Below, piece after piece: positions 1-5,760 of a stretch of 19,430 bases of DNA (positions are counted from its first letter, which is position 1; every line of letters begins with the position of its first letter). The position numbers and the translations under genes were made by a program. The notes beneath the pieces are model-generated. The model had not been told where the DNA came from and ran no database searches. It saw nothing but the letters and a program-made list of their open reading frames with translations. The stretch is from Minisyncoccota bacterium (GTDB lineage Bacteria > Patescibacteriota > Minisyncoccia > Minisyncoccales > Minisyncoccaceae): positions 1 through 19,430 of the forward strand of contig JAQVLF010000009.1 in the NCBI GenBank assembly GCA_028704295.1, read 5' to 3'.

Positions 1-214
1 TAAACATTGCATTCAAGTCATCAGCTCTTTCTTTTGCACTTCCAGCAGAATAATATATTCTTTTATATAAATTTTTTCCTAGTTTTACTTTAAAACCAAA
101 ATCTTTCAAAATTTTTATTCCTTCTTCTACGTCTTTTTCACCGATAGGTCTTGATGGGGCGATAATACCAATAGTATCGCCTCTTTTTAATTTTTCTGCT
201 TTTAATATCGCCAT
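1..214 (-). CDS. Peptidase S66 / LD-carboxypeptidase (MccF-like), N-terminal part
   Basis: Only the first 71 codons are present; the gene runs off the left edge. The start of the protein reads LKRGDTIGIIAPSRPI, the family's conserved opening strand (RPGDTIGIIAPS), followed by a helix and a YSAGSAKERADDLNAMF segment that fits the conserved 'dR..DL..mf' region. The family cleaves LD-peptide bonds in murein peptides or inactivates microcin C; the catalytic Ser-Glu-His lies outside the window. I chose the ATG at 214 because a TATATT -10-like box (221-226) lies 6 bases upstream, matching the leaderless pattern of other genes here. An in-frame ATG at 235 would add seven residues. No Shine-Dalgarno precedes either. 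Confidence 0.8.
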   Translation of the reverse strand, partial: MAILKAEKLKRGDTIGIIAPSRPIGEKDVEEGIKILKDFGFKVKLGKNLYKRIYYSAGSAKERADDLNAMF

Positions 215-239
215 ATTATGAATATATACTATCATGGGC

Positions 240-271
240 AAAAAAATAAAACCAGAAGATATTACTTCTGG
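240..271 (-). terminator. Rho-independent terminator, minus strand
   Basis: Arms CCAGAAG (252-258) and CTTCTGG (265-271) form a perfect 7-bp stem with a 6-base loop. On the minus strand they are followed by TTTTATTTTTTT (251-240). It lies after the decayed SPASM fragment and just before the S66 gene, so it would end the former transcript. Confidence 0.7.
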
Positions 272-289
272 TGAACTATATATTGTACT

Positions 290-595
290 TTAACGTCCAT
301 ATATCTTGAACAAAGGCTTCATCCATTGGCAATGGTTTAGATCTTTAAACATGATACTTCCACGAGAGTGAAAAGATACCGCAGCACATCCATAATTGCA
401 AGCACCAAGAATTGGACAATTGAGACAACTTTCATTCTTAAACCTTGAACGTTCTCTCCAAATTTGCATTGCCCTTTTTCGATAGTAGATAAATCCCCCA
501 CAAAAGCAATTCCTGATTTTTCAAGCGCTTAGATATAATTTGTCAAAAATGTTCTTCGAAAGACTAGGGCGTTTTATAACAGAGATATTTGATAA
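290..595 (-). pseudogene. C-terminal SPASM-domain remnant of a radical SAM protein
   Basis: The minus strand reads FCGGFIYYRKRAMQ..., then ESCLNCPILGACNYGCAA and a late Cys in NHCQW before a TAA at 290-292. The CxxC....C...GC pattern with a further downstream Cys is typical of SPASM auxiliary [4Fe-4S] cluster domains of peptide-modifying radical SAM enzymes. An in-frame TGA at 521-523 interrupts the frame just before KIRNCFCGG; upstream the same frame continues to a TAA at 596-598. The catalytic radical SAM half is missing. A remnant of a radical SAM N-terminal half lies at 17186-17558, but whether the two come from one ancestral gene cannot be seen here. I am fairly sure of the SPASM call and confident that it is non-functional. 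Confidence 0.7.
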
Positions 596-596
596 T

Positions 597-626
597 TAGA
601 AACCGTAAAGTTTTCTCAAGTTTCTA
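597..626. other. Inverted repeat downstream of the DUF4411 gene
   Basis: Arms TAGAAAC (597-603) and GTTTCTA (620-626) are perfectly complementary around a 16-base loop. T-rich sequence follows on the + strand (627-650), but no + strand gene ends here. It might weakly end transcription, or be chance in AT-rich DNA. Confidence 0.25.
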
Positions 627-655
627 TTTTATAATTTTTTACTTTTTAAGCGTAT

Positions 656-1144
656 TTAATTCGGTGTTATGCCTACTTCTCTTAAAAAAACTTTTGGCGT
701 TCTTGTATATGGAATAGATAATTCTTTACAAACATCCGGTATTTTAAATAATTGATTATCTAAAGCCCTTCCACTTTCTTTAGAAAAGATTTTAAGATTA
801 TGTTTTTCTGCATATGCAATAACATAAGTATCGACAGTTGATCTTCCCGTTGTCTCGTCTATCATTGGAAAATTATTATTTATCTCTACCGCTCGATTCC
901 TATCATTATCCTCAATTTTTTTAACACGATCATTATTCTTTTGCTTCATACACCAATTATGCAAATCTTTATTGCTCGATTTTATCTCGCCAACCACAAC
1001 ATCTAAAAGTATCCACCTATCCTTCGCAAGCAACCCTTCTAAATCATTCCAAAAAATATTATTTAGACGAATAGGAACCCAATCCGAAAAATTAATAAGG
1101 ATGTTTGTATCAATGACATATATTTTATTATTAGGCATTATCAT
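656..1144 (-). CDS. DUF4411 family PIN-like protein, probable toxin
   Basis: A 162-aa protein starting with the PIN-fold first strand (IYVIDTNILINF, Asp12), then Glu53 in VVVGEIKSS and Asp105 in STVDTYVIAYA, followed by the KIFSKES strand. These are the acidic positions expected of a PIN-like RNase; the fourth canonical Asp seems replaced (Glu123 is nearby). The length and the 'DTN...E..VD..VIA.A' pattern fit DUF4411. The start overlaps the end of the upstream HTH-ImmA/IrrE gene by 14 bases, so the two are almost certainly cotranscribed and translationally coupled. DUF4411 genes are commonly partnered with Xre-ImmA/IrrE genes. By inference this is the RNase/toxin half. A second in-frame ATG two codons in (1138) is an alternative start. 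Confidence 0.8.
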   Translation of the reverse strand: MIMPNNKIYVIDTNILINFSDWVPIRLNNIFWNDLEGLLAKDRWILLDVVVGEIKSSNKDLHNWCMKQKNNDRVKKIEDNDRNRAVEINNNFPMIDETTGRSTVDTYVIAYAEKHNLKIFSKESGRALDNQLFKIPDVCKELSIPYTRTPKVFLREVGITPN

Positions 1145-2270
1145 ACTTTTCTGGAGAGAATAATAACAATCTTGATGCTTCGACGTATCCCATTTTATTA
1201 TTTAAATAATTGTTATAAACAATCTTGTTGAAAAGAGATCCATTTGAATCTTTCATATTGGCATTATAATTTCCTCCCTTTTTTAAATTTTCTTTCTCTC
1301 TTTTTTTTATTAAATTTTTCTGCATCTCTTCCTTGATTTGCTTTTCAAGATCTTCCTGTTCATAAGGTGGAATTTTTTTTAACTGCTTTAATCTATAAAA
1401 AATAAAAAGTTCGCTTACTTTATAAAGATTAGAAAAAGCATAGATGTCAAATTTATCATAAAAATCTTTTCTAAATTCATTTGCTGGCAAAAGTATTTCT
1501 ACAGCAACCTTATTGCAGAACACTTCTTCATGATCAAACCCCCCTTCATTCAAACTTCTAAAATCAACAACATTAGAAATTGCATCGCTTTTTCTAAAAA
1601 AATGAGCTAATTCATGAACCAATGAAAAAATCTGAGCAGATAGCGAATCCTTTCTATTAATTATGATGAAAGGGCAATATTCATGAGATATATACAATCC
1701 TCTCAACTCTTCTACATTAATTTTATGATACGAAATCGTTTTTCCCACAAAAATACCCTGTTGTTCTGCTTTTTTAATAAAATAATTTAAGACATCTCTT
1801 CGATTTTTTAATTTCTTTATATCGGCAATGCTTATTTTTAATTTTTCTGTAATCAATTCTGCCAAATTTTTAGAAGAACTTGAACTCGCTCCTAATCCTT
1901 GAAGCTTATTCTTAGACATCCCTTCTTCTTTTACATATTTTTCAATCCATTTTTGTCTTGTCATAACAAGATTAATAAGTTTTTTTACATCATTATCTGA
2001 TCCTTTCCTTAATTTTCCCACCCTATAGTCTGGAACCGTTTTTTGTTGATTAATAAGTTTTTCAGAAAAAAATAAAAATTCTGATACATTGTAAATTTTT
2101 GCCATTTTTAAAACTTGACCCCAAGTAGGAAGAGAGTGTCCACTCTCCCATTCAAAAACCAAATCTCTTGAAGATGCAGTAATTTTCTTAGAAGCTAATT
2201 TGGAATCTATACCAATATTTTCTCTAGCAATTCTTAAATTCTCTTTATTAATAAAATTAACAACCCTCAT
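1131..2270 (-). CDS. XRE-type HTH plus ImmA/IrrE zinc metallopeptidase, probable antitoxin/regulator
   Basis: A 379-aa protein. Residues about 8-70 form an XRE-like helix-turn-helix (RIARENIGIDSKLASKKI...VFEWESGHSLPTWGQVLKMA). Residues about 170-270 are an ImmA/IrrE protease domain with HELAH at 219-223 and the later EEVFCNKVAVEILLP stretch, which supplies the usual third Glu ligand and the family's 'A..LLP' signature. Such proteins cut a repressor or act themselves as regulators. The last 80 residues are Lys-rich and charged, with no recognised domain. It precedes and overlaps the DUF4411 gene by 14 bases, so it probably controls that partner. Transcription likely starts from an extended -10 at 2312-2317. 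No Shine-Dalgarno is visible before the ATG. Confidence 0.85.
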   Translation of the reverse strand: MRVVNFINKENLRIARENIGIDSKLASKKITASSRDLVFEWESGHSLPTWGQVLKMAKIYNVSEFLFFSEKLINQQKTVPDYRVGKLRKGSDNDVKKLINLVMTRQKWIEKYVKEEGMSKNKLQGLGASSSSSKNLAELITEKLKISIADIKKLKNRRDVLNYFIKKAEQQGIFVGKTISYHKINVEELRGLYISHEYCPFIIINRKDSLSAQIFSLVHELAHFFRKSDAISNVVDFRSLNEGGFDHEEVFCNKVAVEILLPANEFRKDFYDKFDIYAFSNLYKVSELFIFYRLKQLKKIPPYEQEDLEKQIKEEMQKNLIKKREKENLKKGGNYNANMKDSNGSLFNKIVYNNYLNNKMGYVEASRLLLFSPEKYDNA

Positions 2271-2311
2271 ACTGTATTTTATTATTTACTTGCTATTTTA
2301 ATTTTAATAAC

Positions 2312-2320
2312 ATTATAACA
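2312..2320 (-). promoter_or_regulatory. Extended -10 promoter of the HTH-ImmA/IrrE operon
   Basis: The minus strand reads TGTTATAAT, a consensus extended -10 (TGN-TATAAT), 41 bases before the ATG at 2270. No clear -35 lies 16-18 bases upstream, as is common for extended -10 promoters. Confidence 0.55.
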
Positions 2321-2340
2321 CAAAATTTGAAAAATATATA

Positions 2341-2560
2341 TCACGCGTATAATGCCACCCTATCCATTATCTTCATCCAAATCAAGGAGAGAGTACTTTC
2401 AGGGTTAGGAAAACGTTTTTATTCTTAACCACCTTTTTAACTTCTTTGTTTAATCTTTCTATTGCATTAGTAGTATATATCATTCTTCTTAATTCAAAGG
2501 GAAATTCAAGATAGGTAAAATGGTTTTCTGATATGGTTTTGGCATTATGCATGCACCAAG
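2341..2560 (-). pseudogene. IS256/Mutator-family transposase remnant (C-terminal part)
   Basis: The minus strand encodes YLEFPFELRRMIYTTNAIE followed by RLNKEVKKVVK, the conserved C-terminal block of IS256-type transposases ('yP..iRr.iyTTNaiEs.n...rk..k'), with the catalytic-region Glu in NAIE. The frame then breaks near VF and resumes in another frame as PNPESTLSLIW, ending at TGA (2341-2343). The DDE N-terminal two thirds are absent. It is a dead fragment with at least one frameshift. It ends at the palindrome at 2561-2581. Confidence 0.75.
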
Positions 2561-2581
2561 AGTCTTGTATTATACAAGACT
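2561..2581. repeat. Perfect palindrome, also present at 16100-16120
   Basis: Two 10-base arms (AGTCTTGTAT and its exact complement) flank one base. The same sequence with one substitution occurs at 16100-16120, flanked in both places by a preceding G and a following A. It could be a dispersed palindromic repeat. A second, imperfect hairpin with arms AGTATTTCT and AGAAAATACT follows directly (2582-2606). Confidence 0.6.
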
Positions 2582-2776
2582 AGTATTTCTTTGACTAGAA
2601 AATACTTGAAAGGTTTAAACGTTAATAGTGGGTATTAAAAGAAGCCTTATTTTATTTTAAAGACTTCTTAAACTGGCTTCGGTTGATGGACAATGTTCGA
2701 ACCCATTTTATTATTTTTTCCATAACCTCTTATTAAGTTCTTAACGACCTTCCATTTATTCCCTTAGTTTAACCCC
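2582..2776. other. Intergenic stretch with no recognised gene
   Basis: All frames are short and closed. On the minus strand a 23-codon run beginning MEKIIKWVRTL (within 2650-2720) may be debris of a mobile-element gene, but I cannot name it. An inverted GAAGCC/GGCTTC pair lies within it. A GTTCGAAC motif at about 2694 resembles a tRNA T-loop, but the flanking bases do not pair. Confidence 0.4.
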
Positions 2777-3286
2777 CTATTTTATAATATAATCTCCAAC
2801 CATAGGCTTAGCCACTTTCTCAAAATCACAATAACGCATCATAATAGACTTTGTAAATAAGCCTGTACCGAGTATGATTTCTTTCTCCGCAAGATGGTTG
2901 TCAACATAAAGAGGCAAGTTCAATAAATTTCCGAACGGAGGAACTGCTCCAACTTCAACGCCTACAACTTCTTTAATTTGATCAGGGGTGGCCATTACTA
3001 AATCCTTAATGTGCAATGCTTTCTTTAACTTTTTGAATTCAATTTTATCTATACTACTTAGGACAACCATTAATGGATGACCATCTCCAAACATAATTAG
3101 TGTTTTTGCTCCTTGTGAAAGATTAGTGCCTGTTTTCTCCGATTCTTCCTGCGAAGAACGAACAACTTCATGTTCAATCACTCTATAGTTAACATTCTCT
3201 ATATTTAAAAAGTCAACTATTTTATCAAAAATTTTGTTTGATGACGAATTATTTAAACTATTTTCTAGTTGATTTTTAATTTCCAT
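2777..3286 (-). CDS. YbaK/ProX-type aminoacyl-tRNA deacylase
   Basis: A 169-aa single-domain protein of the YbaK/ProRS-INS superfamily, which hydrolyses mischarged aminoacyl-tRNA. Markers: GAKTLIMFGDGHPLMVVL with the family Lys at 61, ATPDQIKEVVG (about 99-109), the GAVPPFG loop (113-119), LPLYVDNHL, and the closing GLFTKSIMM strand. The first 20 residues (Asn/Ser-rich) are an extension with no clear role. Which amino acid it edits cannot be told from sequence alone. It lies 31 bases downstream of a small HExxH gene on the same strand; a GC-rich hairpin fills that gap. No Shine-Dalgarno precedes the ATG. Confidence 0.85.
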   Translation of the reverse strand: MEIKNQLENSLNNSSSNKIFDKIVDFLNIENVNYRVIEHEVVRSSQEESEKTGTNLSQGAKTLIMFGDGHPLMVVLSSIDKIEFKKLKKALHIKDLVMATPDQIKEVVGVEVGAVPPFGNLLNLPLYVDNHLAEKEIILGTGLFTKSIMMRYCDFEKVAKPMVGDYIIK

Positions 3287-3296
3287 GAGGAGCGTG

Positions 3297-3314
3297 AGCC
3301 CTGTGCCCAGGGCT
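3297..3314. other. GC-rich hairpin in front of the YbaK-like gene
   Basis: Arms AGCCCTG and CAGGGCT pair perfectly around a 4-base loop, a strikingly GC-rich stem for this genome. It sits between the stop of the HExxH gene (3318) and the YbaK-like ATG (3286). No T-run follows on the minus strand, so it is not a standard terminator. A processing site or 5' leader structure is possible. Confidence 0.5.
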
Positions 3315-3317
3315 TAT

Positions 3318-3929
3318 CTATTTAAATACATTTATTACTTTTTGGAATAACTTTTTATCATGAATAGCGATGCTTTGCAGATTGTATTTTGGAAAAATAT
3401 CCTTTAGTTGCGTTTTAGTAAAAAACATATCAACGATGCCTTCGATTTGTTGATAGTTTAATTTTGAATTCTTTATTTTATCATAGATTGCTAAGTGGAT
3501 AATTTCATGAGCAATTATTTCGTTGGCGCCCTTAATGTCCCTACTATTAGCTATTCTTAAATTTATGATATCAGGATATTTAAATTGTCCCTCTGGTTTA
3601 TATAATGATGTACAGCAATAATATTTATTTTTTGTCTTTAAATTAAAATTATCTAGGATTACGAAGAATTCTTTTTCAATTTTTCGCCAATTGGTTTTTA
3701 CTATTTTGATTTTTGACAAATAATTATTCCTATCATAAATCTTATTTAATTCTTCATCTAAATTACTAACAAAGAGTTTTTTACTTTTTATATTTTGTCG
3801 GTATATTTTGACAAAAAACTTAGGCAGGATAATTGGAAAATCACGATCAACGAACCATTGATATTCATCGCAAATATCCATCAACTTTTCCTTCTCTCTA
3901 TCTTTAGAATACAAGAATTGTAATCTCAT
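3318..3929 (-). CDS. Putative HExxH zinc metallopeptidase-like protein
   Basis: A 203-aa protein I cannot assign to a named family. Residues 141-145 are HEIIH within ANEIIAHEIIHLAIYD, a zincin helix, and Glu163 in YQQIEGIVDMFF is placed 18 residues after the second His as a possible third ligand. No signal peptide or membrane segment is seen, so it should be cytoplasmic. The 235-aa protein at 15341-16048 has the same plan, with HECLH at 145-149 and a later Glu. A TATAAT box ends 6 bases before the ATG, which predicts a leaderless mRNA. The substrate is unknown; a minimal protease of the Sprt/ImmA type is one option. Confidence 0.65.
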   Translation of the reverse strand: MRLQFLYSKDREKEKLMDICDEYQWFVDRDFPIILPKFFVKIYRQNIKSKKLFVSNLDEELNKIYDRNNYLSKIKIVKTNWRKIEKEFFVILDNFNLKTKNKYYCCTSLYKPEGQFKYPDIINLRIANSRDIKGANEIIAHEIIHLAIYDKIKNSKLNYQQIEGIVDMFFTKTQLKDIFPKYNLQSIAIHDKKLFQKVINVFK

Positions 3930-3935
3930 GCTTGT

Positions 3936-3941
3936 ATTATA
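3936..3941 (-). promoter_or_regulatory. -10 box giving a leaderless transcript
   Basis: The minus strand reads TATAAT, then 6 bases, then the ATG at 3929. Transcription would start at or within a base or two of the A of the ATG. No convincing -35 was found. Confidence 0.55.
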
Positions 3942-3971
3942 GCTTAAAATTAAAAAACTTCTTGTCTTAAA

Positions 3972-4370
3972 CTAATCTTCGCTCATTTCTCTATAGCCAT
4001 CTTTAAAGACATGGCTTTGTTTCTCAAAAACATTTATTTCTTTTGGTTCTTCTTTTTGTTCTACTTCTTTTTCTTCTTTCTTTAAAAGATAGATTTTAAC
4101 TGGATCAAATATTTCTTTATCAATTATTTCAGCTATTTTCAAAGCTCTATCAACATCAAGTTGAGTCCTTAATTCAAGTTCTGTTTTAAAATCAGACAAG
4201 GGAAACTCTTTCATAAGCACAGCTTTTACCAAGCTCCCTATCTTTCCTATTCCATCTTCGTCTAGCCCAGCTTGCTCACCCAAATCATAAACAGTTAGAG
4301 CTGTTTTTTCTGATACAATAGCGTCTTGCAAATCTTGAGGAAGGTTATAAAATTTTTCTAATTCATCCAT
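3972..4370 (-). CDS. Conserved-looking acidic protein of unknown function
   Basis: A 132-aa soluble protein that I do not recognise with confidence. The first 90 residues look helical (LPQDLQDAIVSEKTALTVYDLGEQAGL, then VKAVLMKEFPLSDF), reminiscent of short proteins found near translation or envelope genes in Patescibacteria. Residues 91-132 are charged and Glu/Lys-rich (KKEEKEVEQKEEPKE), probably disordered. The ATG at 4370 lies 8 bases from a perfect extended -10, so it is probably translated from a leaderless mRNA. It is divergent from the SPFH gene at 4493, and the two promoters are nearly back to back. Confidence 0.6.
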   Translation of the reverse strand: MDELEKFYNLPQDLQDAIVSEKTALTVYDLGEQAGLDEDGIGKIGSLVKAVLMKEFPLSDFKTELELRTQLDVDRALKIAEIIDKEIFDPVKIYLLKKEEKEVEQKEEPKEINVFEKQSHVFKDGYREMSED

Positions 4371-4378
4371 TGCTTGTT

Positions 4379-4406
4379 ATTATATCACGCTAGTTAAGTT
4401 TATCAA
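4379..4406 (-). promoter_or_regulatory. Strong promoter giving a leaderless transcript
   Basis: On the minus strand TTGATA (4406-4401), a 16-base spacer, then TGA-TATAAT (TATAAT at 4384-4379). The ATG follows after 8 bases, so the transcript should begin at or within a base or two of the start codon. Confidence 0.75.
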
Positions 4407-4410
4407 ATTA

Positions 4411-4439
4411 TTGACAATATTATTTTTTTATTTTATAAT
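4411..4439 (+). promoter_or_regulatory. Consensus promoter of the SPFH gene
   Basis: TTGACA (4411-4416), a spacer of exactly 17 bases, then TATAAT (4434-4439): a full match to the housekeeping sigma consensus. The predicted leader is about 46 bases and has an AAGGAG ribosome site at 4480-4485, 7 bases before the ATG. Confidence 0.85.
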
Positions 4440-4455
4440 ACTGAAGGCTCATGCT

Positions 4456-4469
4456 AAACGAGCTCGTTT
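4456..4469. promoter_or_regulatory. Perfect 14-bp palindrome in the SPFH leader
   Basis: AAACGAGCTCGTTT lies about 10 bases after the predicted transcription start of the SPFH gene. It could be a repressor operator or a small leader hairpin. There is no direct evidence for a binding protein. Confidence 0.4.
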
Positions 4470-4492
4470 CAAACTGAAGAAGGAGAAAGACT

Positions 4493-5737
4493 ATGACTAA
4501 AGCAGACAGTATTCCTACTGTGTACGTAAAATCGTTTGCGTACATATTTGTATTGCCGTTGATCATATGGTACGGTTTAACTCCGTATTTATTAAACCCT
4601 TATTTTCCTCAATGGACAAATACGTTTTTCTGGCTATCAATAGTATATATAATCGCTGCCACAATTTTCACTACATACTTATATATGGCTAAACAAGGCG
4701 TATGTTTTTTACTCGCCCAAGAAAATGTTGCCACTTTAATTAGTAAGGGTGGAGCATTCCATAAAGTAGTGGTTAGCTTGAAAGATCTTGAAATTGATGA
4801 AAACTTTAAGGTCGTCGAAGTTAAAAATGTACATAAAAGTTGGTTTAAAAAACTTGTGGGAGGTTTTACTTTTTACGGCATAACCCCGATAAGTGATGTG
4901 ATGTTTATAGAATTAAGACATAATAAACTTTTGAAGAAAGAAAAAAATAACGGAGAAGTAGAATATACAGTGCATAGAACCACGAAAAGGACGTCATGGA
5001 TTGACCTGAAGATTACGAACTATGCAATGCATTTTGAAGACTTGGAAACCGCGGATCGCAATAAAATGACTGCTATTGTTACAGGGACAATGAGAATCAA
5101 TAATATCTATGCGTTTCTAAAAAACAGAGATCCTTATGGGCGTTTAGAAGAAACATTATGGGCTCTCTTCCGTGGCTTCATTAAGGAATACCGCACAGAT
5201 GATTTAATTGGAACCATGAATCCAGACAACGAAAATGCTATTGATAAAACTACTTTGGGAAAATTATTTTTTAAACATGTGCAAAAAACCCTTAACATAC
5301 CTATGAACGGCGATCGATTAGATATGATAGATTTCGGGTTCGAAATAATGAATTTTTTCGTACTAGATATTAATCTAAAAGATCGATCAGCGGAAGAAGC
5401 TGCACAGCTGCTTTATCGAACTGAGAAAGAAAGACAGGCAACTGTCTTGAAGGCGCAAGGCGAAGCTGAAAGAATAAGAACGATAGCTCAAGCTGATGCA
5501 GATAAAATAGCCATGATTGCACAAAAATGCAAAGAAGCAGGCATCCTAACTGAATTCCAAATGCTTACAGAAAAGCTTGGCCCAGCTGATGCAACGCAGC
5601 TACTTTACTTCATAGCAAACAATGGAGCACCAAATAATGAAATGTTGAAAAAGATATTAGCGCCTTTTTCATCACCTCAAACTACCTCTCTTATTTCTAC
5701 AAAAGGAGAGGTGTCGACCGTAGAGGAAAGTAATTAA
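4493..5737 (+). CDS. SPFH/band 7 (prohibitin/stomatin-like) membrane protein
   Basis: A 414-aa protein. Two hydrophobic segments (about 12-32 and 43-66) anchor it to the membrane. A mixed alpha/beta region of about 70-290 follows, then a long charged helix (about 300-345: RTEKERQATVLKAQGEAERI, then ADADKIAMIAQKCKEAG). The 'KAQGEAERIR' run is the classic coiled-coil hallmark that follows an SPFH domain. Such proteins form oligomeric scaffolds in membrane microdomains and often accompany envelope stress or protease systems. Expression looks independent: a consensus promoter, AAGGAG site and dedicated terminator make a single-gene unit on the strand opposite to all its neighbours. Substrate or partner proteins cannot be named. 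Confidence 0.82.
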   Translation: MTKADSIPTVYVKSFAYIFVLPLIIWYGLTPYLLNPYFPQWTNTFFWLSIVYIIAATIFTTYLYMAKQGVCFLLAQENVATLISKGGAFHKVVVSLKDLEIDENFKVVEVKNVHKSWFKKLVGGFTFYGITPISDVMFIELRHNKLLKKEKNNGEVEYTVHRTTKRTSWIDLKITNYAMHFEDLETADRNKMTAIVTGTMRINNIYAFLKNRDPYGRLEETLWALFRGFIKEYRTDDLIGTMNPDNENAIDKTTLGKLFFKHVQKTLNIPMNGDRLDMIDFGFEIMNFFVLDINLKDRSAEEAAQLLYRTEKERQATVLKAQGEAERIRTIAQADADKIAMIAQKCKEAGILTEFQMLTEKLGPADATQLLYFIANNGAPNNEMLKKILAPFSSPQTTSLISTKGEVSTVEESN

Positions 5738-5755
5738 AATCCTCTCGGTTTTTTT
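5718..5755 (+). terminator. Rho-independent terminator of the SPFH gene
   Basis: CCGTAGAGGA (5718-5727) pairs with TCCTCTCGG (5740-5748) with one bulged T, then TTTTTTT (5749-5755). The stop codon TAA (5735-5737) lies in the loop, so terminating ribosomes and hairpin folding compete. The convergent VirB6-like gene ends 6 bases further on. Confidence 0.85.
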
Positions 5756-5760
5756 ATTGC

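Noticed and set aside
234..292. A 19-codon + strand ORF beginning MGKKIKPED.
   Set aside because: It is made of the minus-strand terminator hairpin and T-run read in reverse, with no ribosome site.
2685..2715. A GTTCGAAC motif resembling a tRNA T-loop.
   Set aside because: The five bases on either side do not pair on either strand, and no acceptor or anticodon arms are seen.
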